Origin: Burkholderiaceae bacterium
GTDB taxonomy: Bacteria > Pseudomonadota > Gammaproteobacteria > Burkholderiales > Burkholderiaceae_B
Length of the DNA stretch: 64,000 nucleotides
Direction: 5' to 3'
Assembly: GCA_023653055.1 (NCBI GenBank)
Contig: JAMNXR010000002.1
Coordinates: 62,001-126,000 of the forward strand
Under the pieces are notes generated by a model. The model saw only the letters and a list, made by a program, of their open reading frames with translations, did no database searches and was not told where the DNA came from. This document shows, one piece after another, positions 24,597 to 33,879 of this stretch; the first letter of the stretch is position 1, and every line of letters begins with the position of its first letter. The position numbers were made by a program, and so were the translations under genes.

Positions 24597-26492
24597 ATGA
24601 CACATACACCTTCACACTCCAGCAATTCGCACCGACGTGTATTAGATGTCACAGATTTGTCAGTCGTGTTCGGAACCGGCCCCAATCAAGTGCAGGCAGT
24701 CAAATCGCTGAATTTGCATGTTGACCGTGGCGAGACCTTAGCTATTGTGGGCGAGTCGGGCTCGGGCAAATCTGTAACGTCGCTTGCGCTAATGCGACTG
24801 ATTGAGTTTGGTGGTGGCACGATTACAAATGGTGAAATTCTATTTCACCGCCCGGATGGCGAGACTGTGGATATCCGGCGGGCACCCGAAGCGTTGATGA
24901 GAAGCATGCGTGGAAAAGACCTCAGCATGATTTTTCAGGAGCCGATGACCTCTTTAAATCCTGTCTTTACAGTGGGCTCTCAGATCACTGAGGCCATCGT
25001 ATTGCATCAGCGGTGTGAACAGGCTCAGGCCGATTCTGCGGCCATTCGCATCCTTGATCAGGTGCGTATTCCCGATGCAGCGGCCATGATGAAGCGCTAT
25101 CCGCATGAGTTATCGGGCGGTATGCGTCAGCGCGTGATGATTGCGATGGCGCTTTCTTGTCAGCCTTCAGTGTTGATTGCGGACGAGCCCACCACAGCGC
25201 TAGATGTCACGATACAGGCGCAGATCTTACAGTTGATCGCCGAGCTCCAAAAAGAAATGGACATGGGCGTGATCTTTATCACGCATGATATGGGGGTGGT
25301 TGCTGAAATCGCTGATCGCGTCATGGTGATGCGGCGTGGCGAAGTGGTCGAGGAAAACAATGTCTTTAATTTGTTTGCGGCGCCTCAGCATATTTATACC
25401 CAGACACTTTTGGCTGCGGTACCCAAGCTGGGTTCGATGCGAGGTATTTCACAACCCACCCGCTTCGATCTACCCATGCAAGAAGATCAAGCACAAGCAA
25501 GGCTAGCGTCAGAGCGGGCGATCAAGCACGCAACGCGCTCTGCTGATGGCACGCTTGATAGTCCTGTGATCTTAGGGGTACGTGATTTGGTGACGCGTTT
25601 CGATATTCGAGGCGGTATTTTTTCACGTGTACAGCGACGTGTTCATGCTGTTGAACACGTTTCTTTTGATTTACATGAGGGTGAAACGCTTTCCTTGGTT
25701 GGTGAGTCAGGTTGCGGCAAAACTACGACTGGACGCTCTTTGATGGGGCTGACTAAAGTCACGGGCGGGCAGGTGATTTTTGAGGGCGTACCTGTCAACT
25801 TGGCGCATGCACGTTCTTTGAAAAGCTTGCGACGCAATATGCAGTTTGTTTTTCAAGACCCCTTTGCCTCGCTCAATCCCCGGATGCGCGTGGGCGAATG
25901 TATTGCAGAGCCCATGGTCATTCAAGGGCTGGCCAGCGGCGCAGAAGCTTCGAGAAGAGTGGCGGCTTTGATGGAGCGTGTCGGCTTAGATCCCTCCACC
26001 GTTCAGCGTTGGCCGCATGAGTTTTCAGGTGGACAGCGTCAACGTATCTGTATCGCCCGCGCATTGTCGGTCAATCCCAAGGTCCTGATTGCAGACGAAG
26101 CCGTCTCTGCTTTAGATGTCTCTATTCGTGCGCAGATTGTGAATTTATTGATTGATTTGCAAGATGATCTCGGGATTTCATATCTATTTATCTCGCATGA
26201 CATGGCGGTGGTTGAACGGGTGAGTCATCGTGTGGCGGTCATGTATCTCGGACAAATTGTCGAGATCGGACCAAGACGTGCGATCTTTGAAAATCCTCAG
26301 CATCCGTATACGAAAAAATTGATGGCGGCCGTCCCGATTGCGGACCCTCTCGTCCGACGTCAACACAAACTCGAAGTTTCTGAAATTCCCAGCCCTGTCA
26401 GAGGCGTGGGTGAAAAGCCCCTTGTCGCACCGCTCGTTAGGGTGGGAGAAGGCCATTTCGTTGCAACCCATCAAGTGGGTGGCATGTATTGA
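24597..26492 (+). CDS. Double ABC ATPase (fused DppD-DppF type)
   Basis: Cytoplasmic protein of 631 residues containing two complete ABC nucleotide-binding domains. Domain 1 (about 15-280) has GESGSGKS, signature LSGGMRQR and Walker [13 protein letters not shown]. Domain 2 (about 320-590) has GESGCGKTT, signature FSGGQRQR and Walker [13 protein letters not shown]. Each is followed by the oligopeptide-transporter C-terminal extension, for example [12 protein letters not shown] in domain 2. The start is the ATG at 24597, one base after the upstream stop; the frame is open to 24546. The fusion replaces the separate DppD and DppF chains and powers the importer. Confidence 0.94.
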   Translation: MTHTPSHSSNSHRRVLDVTDLSVVFGTGPNQVQAVKSLNLHVDRGETLAIVGESGSGKSVTSLALMRLIEFGGGTITNGEILFHRPDGETVDIRRAPEALMRSMRGKDLSMIFQEPMTSLNPVFTVGSQITEAIVLHQRCEQAQADSAAIRILDQVRIPDAAAMMKRYPHELSGGMRQRVMIAMALSCQPSVLIADEPTTALDVTIQAQILQLIAELQKEMDMGVIFITHDMGVVAEIADRVMVMRRGEVVEENNVFNLFAAPQHIYTQTLLAAVPKLGSMRGISQPTRFDLPMQEDQAQARLASERAIKHATRSADGTLDSPVILGVRDLVTRFDIRGGIFSRVQRRVHAVEHVSFDLHEGETLSLVGESGCGKTTTGRSLMGLTKVTGGQVIFEGVPVNLAHARSLKSLRRNMQFVFQDPFASLNPRMRVGECIAEPMVIQGLASGAEASRRVAALMERVGLDPSTVQRWPHEFSGGQRQRICIARALSVNPKVLIADEAVSALDVSIRAQIVNLLIDLQDDLGISYLFISHDMAVVERVSHRVAVMYLGQIVEIGPRRAIFENPQHPYTKKLMAAVPIADPLVRRQHKLEVSEIPSPVRGVGEKPLVAPLVRVGEGHFVATHQVGGMY

Positions 26493-26515
26493 TGTGAGTT
26501 CTTAGGAGACTAATG

Positions 26516-28114
26516 ATGGATCGCAGAAAATTCTTGGTGACGTCATCCGCTACTGCAGCCGCGTTAAACTTGCCAGCAGCGTTTAAAGTCCATGCTGCTG
26601 CACCTGCAAAATTGTTTCGTTGGGTGCCGCACGCAGATTTGACGATTTTGGATCCGATGTTCAGTACGGTGTTCATCACCAACATCCATTCCCAACTCAT
26701 TTTCGACACGCTTTACGGCTTGGATAATCAGTATCAGCCGCATCCTCAGATGGCTTCGGGTCACGAGGTCGACAGCACGGGACTTATTTGGACGATCAAG
26801 CTGCGCGAGGGATTGAAGTTTCATGACGGTTCGCCCGTGCGTGCGCAGGATGCGGTCGCAAGTTTGAAGCGTTGGTCCAAAAAAGATCTAATGGGCCGCT
26901 CCTTATTTGATTCTACTGAATCCTTGACTGCACTCGATGACAAGACGCTTCAGTTCAAGCTCAAGAAACCCTTTCCATTGATACTGAATGCTATTGCTCG
27001 CCCGACAGGTAGTATGGCTTGCATCATGCCTGAAAAACTTGCAATGACGCCTGATAACGTCCAGGTCAAAGTGATGAATGGTTCAGGCCCCTTTAAGTTT
27101 GTACATGATCAGTGGGTGTCAGGCTCTCAGGCCGTTTATCAAAAGTTTAATGAATACGTACCGAGCAGTAATAAGCTCAAACCGGAGTTCACGTCAGGTC
27201 CCAAGCTTGTGCATATCGAGCAGGTGAAATGGCAAATCATCCCTGATAGTGCAACCGCAGTCGCCGCTCTTCGCAATAACGAGGTCGATGGCGTCGAGCA
27301 TATTGATGCTGACTTTTTGCCTGTTCTGAAAAAAGATCGCAACATTACACTTATCAAGCGGACCTTGCCGTCGATTTCCTTGATGCGTTTCAATCACCTG
27401 CATGCGCCGTTTAATAACAAATTGATGCGACAAGCAATTTTGTCTGTCGTCAGTCAGACCGAATACATGATGGCGATGAATGGCCCTGACTTTCCGGAGT
27501 TCTGGAACGATAAGTGCGGCGTGTTTGTCCCCGATTCACCTATGAGTAGTGATGGTGGGATGGAAAAGCTGTTGGGTAAGCGCGATCTCAATAAAGCGCG
27601 CGCGATGATCAAAGAAGCCGGCTACAAAGGCGAGACGGTCGTCATTCTTGATCCTGTTGATTACCCAGCATTTCACACGGCAGCACTTGTCACAGCAGAT
27701 TTGTTTAAACAACTAGGGATCAAAACAGATGTGCAGGCGATGAACTGGGGCACGCTCATGCAGCGGCGCAATAGTCAGGAGCCGCCCTCAGCAGGGGGAT
27801 GGAATGTTGCGTTTACCGCGACAACGGGCCCCAACAATCTGGATCCCGCAGGTCATCTCGCGATTCGAGGCCTTGGACTCAAAAGTTGGTTTGGTTGGCC
27901 GACCAGTGAACGTATCGAGCAGTTGCGCACCGACTGGTTTAACGCCACATCGCTCCAGGAACAAAAGCGAATTTGTCGCGAGCTACAAATCCAAGTGTTT
28001 GAGGATGTGCCATACATTCCTTTGGGCGCCACATATCCTGTTTCGGCGATCCGTAAGGAATGGGTAGACTTTCAGCCTCAGATGCCACTTTTTTATACCT
28101 TGCGTAAAGTTTAA
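26516..28114 (+). CDS. ABC transporter substrate-binding protein, family 5 (Tat-type signal)
   Basis: Binding component of the peptide-type importer, 532 residues. I place the start at the second of two adjacent ATG codons (26516) because AGGAGA at 26504-26509 is then 6 bases away; the first (26513) is only 3 bases away. MDRRKFLVTSSATAAAL resembles a Tat signal, which implies export in folded form. Family 5 hallmarks are LREGLKFHDGSPVRAQDAVASLKR near residue 100 and NNEVDGVEHI near 260. It is 23 bases after the ATPase and precedes an M81 metallopeptidase, so the ligand may be a peptide or peptide-like compound. It has a close paralogue at 9846-11426. Confidence 0.93.
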   Translation: MDRRKFLVTSSATAAALNLPAAFKVHAAAPAKLFRWVPHADLTILDPMFSTVFITNIHSQLIFDTLYGLDNQYQPHPQMASGHEVDSTGLIWTIKLREGLKFHDGSPVRAQDAVASLKRWSKKDLMGRSLFDSTESLTALDDKTLQFKLKKPFPLILNAIARPTGSMACIMPEKLAMTPDNVQVKVMNGSGPFKFVHDQWVSGSQAVYQKFNEYVPSSNKLKPEFTSGPKLVHIEQVKWQIIPDSATAVAALRNNEVDGVEHIDADFLPVLKKDRNITLIKRTLPSISLMRFNHLHAPFNNKLMRQAILSVVSQTEYMMAMNGPDFPEFWNDKCGVFVPDSPMSSDGGMEKLLGKRDLNKARAMIKEAGYKGETVVILDPVDYPAFHTAALVTADLFKQLGIKTDVQAMNWGTLMQRRNSQEPPSAGGWNVAFTATTGPNNLDPAGHLAIRGLGLKSWFGWPTSERIEQLRTDWFNATSLQEQKRICRELQIQVFEDVPYIPLGATYPVSAIRKEWVDFQPQMPLFYTLRKV

Positions 28115-28134
28115 TTTCCGGAGTATTGCTTAAC

Positions 28135-29661
28135 ATGAAAAAGAACCCTAAGGTCGCCATTGCTGGCTTTGCACTGGAGGCGAATAGCTTTTCGCCAGTT
28201 TCTACGAGAGAGGATTTTGAAAAGTCATGTTGGCATGAGGGCGCCATCATCACCGAACTCGCTCGTCAGACCAGTAATTTGCCTGCGGAGGTGACGGGGT
28301 TTTATGCGCGTATGGATGAAAAGGGTCCCTGGACGCCGGTTCCCACTATTGTGATTGGTGCGCCACCAGGAGGGCCTGTTGTCGAAGCCGTATGGACCGA
28401 GTTCATGGAAAAACTCGAACACAGTCTGCGCGCAGCCCTGCCACTGGATGCCGTCTATGTGTCGAATCATGGTGCCTCAAGTGCCGAGCATCTCGACGAT
28501 ACCGAAGGCGACATGATGACTTTGATCCGAGGCATCGTTGGACCAGATGTTCCTGTGATCGCCACACATGATTTGCACTGCAATGTTTCTGAGCGCACGG
28601 TCGATGCGTTGGATGCTCTGATTAGCTACCGAACGAATCCTCACGTTGATCAGCGAGAGCGGGCGGCAGAAGCTGCGGATCTGTTAGAAGAAATGCTAGG
28701 TGGGATGAAAACGCAAAAGGCATTTATTCGCATGCCAATTACGCCACCCTCCGTGACCTTGCTGACTGCACGCGGACCGTATGCGGATCTCGTCAATATG
28801 GGCACAGCGATGATGCAAACGCCTGCGCAGGGGCCAATTGCTAACGTGTCCGTTTCGGCTGGCTTTGTCTTTTCTGATTTGCCAAAGTGTGGTATGACGA
28901 TTTGCGTGACGTCGCGTGGAAATTTGGCGGCGGCTCAAGCCTGCGCGCTAAAGCTTGCACGTGCAGCGTGGGCAGATCGTGCGCGTTATGTGCCGGATAT
29001 GCTAGAGATTCCTGAGGCGATCAACAAAGCGCAACACACCACGGTACCGCTTTTATTTGCAGATGTTGCAGATAATCCCGGTGGTGGTGGTCGTGGCAAT
29101 ACCTCTTGGCTGTTGGCAGCCTTTAATGCAGCCAAGATCCCAGGTGTGTTGTTGGGTGTTTTCATCGATACCGAGCTTGCACAACAGGCTCACCAGGCGG
29201 GCGTGGGACGTGAATTCGACGCCGTCTTCAATGCGACGGAAAGCCAGTTTTCAAAGCGTTTCACTGGACGTGCGCGGGTGCTCAAGCTCACCGACGGTGA
29301 GGGCTTGGGGCGTCGCGGTATTTTGCGAGGCAAAAAGTTTTCGTTAGGACCCTCTGCGCTGATTGAGTTGGTCGACACCGGTACGCGGGTAGTGGTTGGA
29401 AGTTTGCGACGACAGCTCTGTGATCCAGCCATGCTTGAAATGCACGGAATTGATATCGCAACCGTCAGGATACTCATTGTCAAGAGTCGCGGCCATTACA
29501 GAGCCGGCTTTGATGAGTTCTTCCCGGAGTCGCAGATTTTTGACGTTGACAGCCCCGGATTGACAACGCCGAATCTTAAAAACGTGGACTTTAAACGTTT
29601 GCCCAGACCAGTGTTTCCGATCGATCAAGATGCCACGTGGACAGAACCCGCTTGGTCTTAA
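28135..29661 (+). CDS. M81-family metallopeptidase (microcystinase C, MlrC-like)
   Basis: Predicted zinc peptidase of 508 residues in the M81 family. MlrC of this family cleaves the linear and tetrapeptide products of microcystin. Features are the N-terminal AIAGFALEANSFSP, NHGASSAEHLDDTEGDMM near residue 105-122, and the putative metal ligands in ATHDLHCNVSE and SYRTNPHVDQRERA near 145-180. DVADNPGGGGRGNT near 308 is a family signature. The start is the ATG at 28135, preceded by CCGGAG, rather than a TTG at 28126. It ends the importer operon, suggesting intracellular cleavage of the imported compound. Many homologues sit in ordinary catabolic clusters, so microcystin is not implied. Confidence 0.9.
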   Translation: MKKNPKVAIAGFALEANSFSPVSTREDFEKSCWHEGAIITELARQTSNLPAEVTGFYARMDEKGPWTPVPTIVIGAPPGGPVVEAVWTEFMEKLEHSLRAALPLDAVYVSNHGASSAEHLDDTEGDMMTLIRGIVGPDVPVIATHDLHCNVSERTVDALDALISYRTNPHVDQRERAAEAADLLEEMLGGMKTQKAFIRMPITPPSVTLLTARGPYADLVNMGTAMMQTPAQGPIANVSVSAGFVFSDLPKCGMTICVTSRGNLAAAQACALKLARAAWADRARYVPDMLEIPEAINKAQHTTVPLLFADVADNPGGGGRGNTSWLLAAFNAAKIPGVLLGVFIDTELAQQAHQAGVGREFDAVFNATESQFSKRFTGRARVLKLTDGEGLGRRGILRGKKFSLGPSALIELVDTGTRVVVGSLRRQLCDPAMLEMHGIDIATVRILIVKSRGHYRAGFDEFFPESQIFDVDSPGLTTPNLKNVDFKRLPRPVFPIDQDATWTEPAWS

Positions 29662-29662
29662 C

Positions 29663-31210
29663 TTATTGACTGACGGCCGTGAGTGTCGGATAGGGACCAT
29701 CCGCGAGCGTATGCGTTTCTAGGACCATCCGGCTGACGTGACGGCGACTGATTTTTCCTTGTGGATTACGTGGAAGTGCAGTGACTGCCACGTATAGGCG
29801 AGGGCGCTTGTGTTTAGACATGCCTGCCACGAGCTGTTCGCATACTTCCTGCCAGCCGGCTTGGGTGCCTTCGCCGACGGCAATGATGATCTCTCCCCAA
29901 TAGTCCGAAGCAAGTGAGGTGACACAAATTTGCCCACACAGTGCATTCGAGGCGAGGTCGGCTTCAATCTCGTCTGGATTAACGCGATAACCGCCTGTTT
30001 TGATGACGTCGGCGACGCGCCCGGTCAAGATGACACGTCCAGCGGTATCGATATAGCCGAGATCGCCGGTATTGTGCCAACCCTCAGGAGTGTGTGGTCT
30101 GAAACCGTTTGCATCAATGAGCCCTGCCGACATATGGGGTGAGCGGAGCCAGACTTCACCGTGCGGCTCGTCTGCTGAAGTGGGCGCTTCAATTTTAATT
30201 TCGACACCTGTCGCAGGCCAGCCGACACAGGCGCCTGCAGGGACATCAGACTGAGAAAAGTAATGGTGCGTGTCCGCGCGATCCAGAATCGTGATGGGAT
30301 TGACGCATTCCGATTTTCCAAACGTGATCCGCACTTTCGCACCGAACATGGCATAAGCCCGCTGATAGAGCGCGGGCGTGAGGGGTTGGGTCCCGGTAAA
30401 GATGCACTGAACGGACGGGAATTGTTGGGGTGCCAAGGCGCCAGTGATTTTTGCCAACACAGTGGGCGGTGCAAAAATCGCGGCGAGTGATTCACGCTCC
30501 AGCAGAGGCGCGATCCGATCAATATTGACCCCGTCGTGGAGCACAATCGTGCCACCATGATCCAACCAAGCAAAGGTCAATAGTGAAGAGCCGTGAACAA
30601 AGGGCGTCATCAGCAGGATGCGCGCACCACGCTCAGGCACAAAGGGCAGGGATGCCTTGAGTAATTGTTCACCCTGCCAGCGTGCTCCATGGGTGTAGCG
30701 CACGCCCTTGGGTTTGCCTGTCGTGCCGGAGGTAAAGAGAATTCTTCCCGATATTTCGCTCTGCACCGCAGGAAGCGGACTGGCCAAGGACATTGTTTGT
30801 TGCGCAGAGATCGAAGCCGTGTCGAAAAAAGTTAACCCCAGCGCGGCCAGACCTTCCTCACGGCTTTGAAGAGAAATGACATGTTTAAACTGAGCGATTT
30901 GCGCGCACCACTCGATTTCGTCTTGGGTATAGCTCCAGCTCAATGGTGTTTCACAGGCGCCGGCCAAACGCACGCCATACGACACCCAAACAGCATCCAC
31001 GCTATTGGGCATGAGGGTCGCAACAGGATCGCCAGGCTTAAGGCCGCGTAAGAGCAGCGCTGTGGCAAGGGCGTGCGCGCGGCTATTCAATTCAGTATAG
31101 GAAAGTGTCTGATTTTGTCCGTCAAGCGCCGCTAGGCCATCCCCAAACCTTTTAGCGAGCGTGTGTAAGCTACTGGACCAGGATATTGGCATGTTGGAGT
31201 GACTTTCCAT
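29663..31210 (-). CDS. AMP-dependent acyl-CoA synthetase/ligase
   Basis: ANL-superfamily adenylating enzyme of about 515 residues. It contains the P-loop ILFTSGTTGKPKGV near residue 168, the NTGDLGYIDTAGRVILTGRVAD hinge region near 385-406, GGYRVNPDEIEADL just after it, and the catalytic C-terminal lysine in RNPQGKISRR. It activates a carboxylic acid to an acyl-CoA through an acyl-adenylate. The start is uncertain: ATG at 31210 or 31192; the frame is open to 31432 but that would overlap the divergent Bug gene. The stop is one base from the convergent M81 gene. The divergent Bug gene suggests, by position only, that they share a substrate. Confidence 0.88.
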   Translation of the reverse strand: MESHSNMPISWSSSLHTLAKRFGDGLAALDGQNQTLSYTELNSRAHALATALLLRGLKPGDPVATLMPNSVDAVWVSYGVRLAGACETPLSWSYTQDEIEWCAQIAQFKHVISLQSREEGLAALGLTFFDTASISAQQTMSLASPLPAVQSEISGRILFTSGTTGKPKGVRYTHGARWQGEQLLKASLPFVPERGARILLMTPFVHGSSLLTFAWLDHGGTIVLHDGVNIDRIAPLLERESLAAIFAPPTVLAKITGALAPQQFPSVQCIFTGTQPLTPALYQRAYAMFGAKVRITFGKSECVNPITILDRADTHHYFSQSDVPAGACVGWPATGVEIKIEAPTSADEPHGEVWLRSPHMSAGLIDANGFRPHTPEGWHNTGDLGYIDTAGRVILTGRVADVIKTGGYRVNPDEIEADLASNALCGQICVTSLASDYWGEIIIAVGEGTQAGWQEVCEQLVAGMSKHKRPRLYVAVTALPRNPQGKISRRHVSRMVLETHTLADGPYPTLTAVSQ

Positions 31211-31305
31211 AGGGGTATGTAATGATTGCAAAGTTTTGATTATTTTGACAATATACTTAAGGTTACTATCCGAAATTGTTAATTTATTTGTGTACAGGGG
31301 TTGAG

Positions 31306-32319
31306 ATGAAAAATAACGAACATAATCGCACACGTCGCTCGCTATTAGGCGTTGCAGGTGTGTCTCTAATTGGCGGTGCGTTTGGTTGGTCACCAGCGGC
31401 CTTATCCCAAGCAGCCTATCCAACCAAGCCAATTAGGATTGTGATTCCTTGGCCTCCAGGACAGGCAACGGATTTGGCGGGTCGCGCCATGGCAGCGGGC
31501 TTGACCAAGTTACTGGGTCAAACCGTGATCGCCGACAACAAAGCCGGCGCAGGTGGCATGATCGGTACCGACATGGTGGCGAAGGCGGCGCCTGATGGCT
31601 ACACCTTGCTAGCAGGCTCGAGCGGTCCAATTTCTGTGGCCCCTTTGCTTCAAAAGACACCCTATGACGTGCAAAAAGATTTCACTCCGATTGCAATGGC
31701 CGGCTTGTCACCTTATGTTTTAACGGTTAACCCGAAGTTTCCCGCCAAGGACATCAAAGAATTTATTGCTTTAGTCAAAGCAAATCCTGACAAATACACG
31801 TTTGCCTCTTCTGGAACCGGTGCAACAGCGCACTTGGTAGCCGAAGCCTTTAATGCCGCGTTAGGCTTAAAAGCTGTTCACGTTCCTTACAAGGGTTCAA
31901 TTCCTGCACTCTCCGATATTTTGGCGGGTCGTGTGGACTATTGTCTGGAGACAGCGGCTGCAACAATGCCCTTTGTGCGCGATGGTCGTCTGAAAGCACT
32001 GGGTGTTTCGCTCGAAAAAGGCAGCATCGTGACGCCCGGCGTCCCCGCGATTGCCACAGCCGCCAATCTGCCTGGTTTTAACCTGGGTGCTTGGATTGGT
32101 TTGGTGGGTCCTGCAGGTATGCCAAAAAATGTAGTGGTCACTCTTGAAAAAGCAATGCGCGAGATTATGGCATCTAAAGAATCGCGTGATGTGTTTGAGC
32201 GAAGCGGACTAGAGCCCCAGTTCAGAGAGGGTGCAGACTTTTTGGCTTATCTCGAAAGCTCGCGTGTTCAGTTCACTGATGTGATCAAGAAAAACAACAT
32301 TAAGATTGATCCGGTCTGA
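31306..32319 (+). CDS. Bug-family tripartite tricarboxylate transporter receptor
   Basis: Periplasmic binding protein of 337 residues from the ATG at 31306. The N-terminus NRTRRSLLGVAGVSLIGGAF has a twin arginine at 10-11 and may be Tat or Sec exported, with cleavage near residue 35. Bug motifs include PIRIVIPWPPGQATDLAGR, IADNKAGAGGMIGTD, APDGYTLLAGSSGPISV and HVPYKGSIPALSDILAGRVDY. An in-frame ATG at 31276 exists but would add an unlikely extension. A strong terminator at 32352-32388 follows, so the gene is probably monocistronic and separate from the molybdenum hydroxylase operon that starts at 32528. Confidence 0.92.
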   Translation: MKNNEHNRTRRSLLGVAGVSLIGGAFGWSPAALSQAAYPTKPIRIVIPWPPGQATDLAGRAMAAGLTKLLGQTVIADNKAGAGGMIGTDMVAKAAPDGYTLLAGSSGPISVAPLLQKTPYDVQKDFTPIAMAGLSPYVLTVNPKFPAKDIKEFIALVKANPDKYTFASSGTGATAHLVAEAFNAALGLKAVHVPYKGSIPALSDILAGRVDYCLETAAATMPFVRDGRLKALGVSLEKGSIVTPGVPAIATAANLPGFNLGAWIGLVGPAGMPKNVVVTLEKAMREIMASKESRDVFERSGLEPQFREGADFLAYLESSRVQFTDVIKKNNIKIDPV

Positions 32320-32351
32320 TAATTAATATCCGGATTGATTTATTTTAAATT

Positions 32352-32388
32352 AATACCCCGCCTTAATTTTAAGGTGGGGTATTTTTTT
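32352..32388 (+). terminator. Strong intrinsic terminator after Bug gene
   Basis: AATACCCCGCCTTAA pairs with TTAAGGTGGGGTATT (one G-T wobble) to make a long stem with a very small loop, followed by a run of seven T. It lies 32 bases after the Bug stop codon and should separate this gene from the downstream operon. Confidence 0.88.
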
Positions 32389-32527
32389 AGTGTCCGCATT
32401 GCGTTTTTTGATATGAATAATCAAGTCTGTTCTCAGGGTAAGTGCTTTGACAAAAGTCACCTTGAATAGAATAGAATGGTTCACCAAATGAATGAAAAAG
32501 GTTCAGACAAATGACCGGGGAAGCGAG

Positions 32528-33397
32528 ATGAGTGAAATGCGTTTTGAACGGCCCAAAACAGCTGAGGCTGCCGCTGTGTTGTTGGCCGGTACCGAAGGTA
32601 TAGCCAAAGTGTTATCAGGCGGAACCGACCTGATGATTCACATGCGTAATGGCAATGTGAAACCAGAGTTGGTCTTAGATATCAAAGGAATTGCCGAGAT
32701 GAATACGATTGCCGTCGAAGACGGCGGTTATCGTTTTGGCGCTGCAGTTTCTTGTATGGAGCTGCTTGAGCATGAGGCTTTCGCTCAGACATGGCCAGGT
32801 GTGATTGACAGTGCTAATTTGGTCGGTTCAATTCAGGTTCGCGGACGCGCGACCGTTGCCGGTAATTTATGCACCGCTTCGCCTGCTGCGGATACAGTCC
32901 CCGCAATGATTGCTGCAGGTGCGATTGCTCGCGTCGTAGGACCCAACGGTCGCCGGGAGGTACCTGTAGAGGATATCCCCGCAGGACCCGGTAAAACAAC
33001 GCTTGCCAAGGGTGAACTGATCGTTTCATTTTTCTTGCCAAAGCGCGCACCACACTCGGGTGATGCCTATCTGCGTTTCACCCCACGTTCAGAAATGGAT
33101 ATTGCTGTTGTGGGTGTCGGGCTGTGCTTAACGCTGGATGCGAACGGTATCTGCACGCATGCGCGCGTAAGCCTGGGTGCTGTGGCTGAACGTGCCTTGT
33201 TGGTGCCTGAGGCGGCCGCGGCCCTGATCGGTACCAAGGTCGATGAGGCCGCACTCACCAAACTGGCGGCAGCCGCAAGTGCAGCTGCACGTCCAATTGA
33301 CGACAAGCGTGGCACCAAGGTGTTTCGTATCAAATTAGCAGGTGTTTTGGCTCGCCGTGCGGCCGAGAAGGCACTTAGCAGAGCGAAGGGGATTTAA
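32528..33397 (+). CDS. Molybdenum hydroxylase FAD-binding subunit (CoxM/XdhB-like)
   Basis: Medium subunit of a xanthine dehydrogenase-family molybdenum hydroxylase, 289 residues. FAD-binding motifs are AKVLSGGTDLMIHMRNG near residue 27-43 and the second site VGSIQVRGRATVAGNLCTASPAADTVPAMIA near 99-128. The C-terminal CO_deh_flav domain covers about 175-280. The start is the ATG at 32528, preceded by GGGGAAG; a longer frame begins at 32492. It opens the operon, three bases before the iron-sulfur subunit. A TTGACA at 32447-32452 may be part of its promoter, though the -10 spacing is not ideal. Confidence 0.93.
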   Translation: MSEMRFERPKTAEAAAVLLAGTEGIAKVLSGGTDLMIHMRNGNVKPELVLDIKGIAEMNTIAVEDGGYRFGAAVSCMELLEHEAFAQTWPGVIDSANLVGSIQVRGRATVAGNLCTASPAADTVPAMIAAGAIARVVGPNGRREVPVEDIPAGPGKTTLAKGELIVSFFLPKRAPHSGDAYLRFTPRSEMDIAVVGVGLCLTLDANGICTHARVSLGAVAERALLVPEAAAALIGTKVDEAALTKLAAAASAAARPIDDKRGTKVFRIKLAGVLARRAAEKALSRAKGI

Positions 33398-33400
33398 CTC

Positions 33401-33877
33401 ATGTCAAAGCAACACGTCACCACCGTGATTAACGGTGACCCAGTAGAATTTTTGTGTTCAGCAAATCAGTCCTTATTGGATGTACTGCGTAACAACTTGA
33501 ACATGACCGGCTCCAAAGAGGGCTGTGGCACGGGCGACTGTGGTTCCTGTAGTGTCACGCTGGATGATCGTCTGGTTTGTTCTTGTCTGGTGCTCGGCGT
33601 TGAAGCCGAAGGCAAGTCTATTCAAACCATTGAAGGCATGGCCAATGGTGAACATTTACATGTATTGCAACAGAAATTTCTGGAACATGCGGCATTGCAA
33701 TGCGGTATCTGTACGCCAGGAATTTTGATTGCTGCACGTTCATTGTTAGAGCGCAACCCTGACCCAACCGAAAAAGAAGTGCGCTTCTGGCTCGCCGGCA
33801 ATCTTTGCCGCTGTACGGGCTACAACAAAATCATTGAAGCGGTGCTGGATGCCGCGCGCGAAATGCGGGGAGCCTGA
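33401..33877 (+). CDS. Molybdenum hydroxylase 2Fe-2S subunit (CoxS-like)
   Basis: Small iron-sulfur subunit of 158 residues carrying two [2Fe-2S] clusters. The plant-ferredoxin cluster uses GCGTGDCGSC and the following VCSC near residues 43-62. The helical cluster uses LQCGICTPG near 104 and NLCRCTGY near 137. It passes electrons from the molybdenum site to the FAD subunit. Spacing is 3 bases from the FAD subunit gene and 2 bases to the large subunit gene, so the three are clearly one operon. Confidence 0.95.
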   Translation: MSKQHVTTVINGDPVEFLCSANQSLLDVLRNNLNMTGSKEGCGTGDCGSCSVTLDDRLVCSCLVLGVEAEGKSIQTIEGMANGEHLHVLQQKFLEHAALQCGICTPGILIAARSLLERNPDPTEKEVRFWLAGNLCRCTGYNKIIEAVLDAAREMRGA

Positions 33878-33879
33878 TC

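Noticed and set aside
30025-30573. 182-residue frame on the - strand, out of phase within the acyl-CoA ligase
   Set aside because: The in-phase frame contains the full set of adenylating-enzyme motifs; this one has none and is probably a codon-bias shadow.
31245-31269. TTGACA and TACTAT as a promoter of the Bug gene at 31306
   Set aside because: The spacing is only 13 bases, outside the 15-19 range for sigma-70, so I did not call it.
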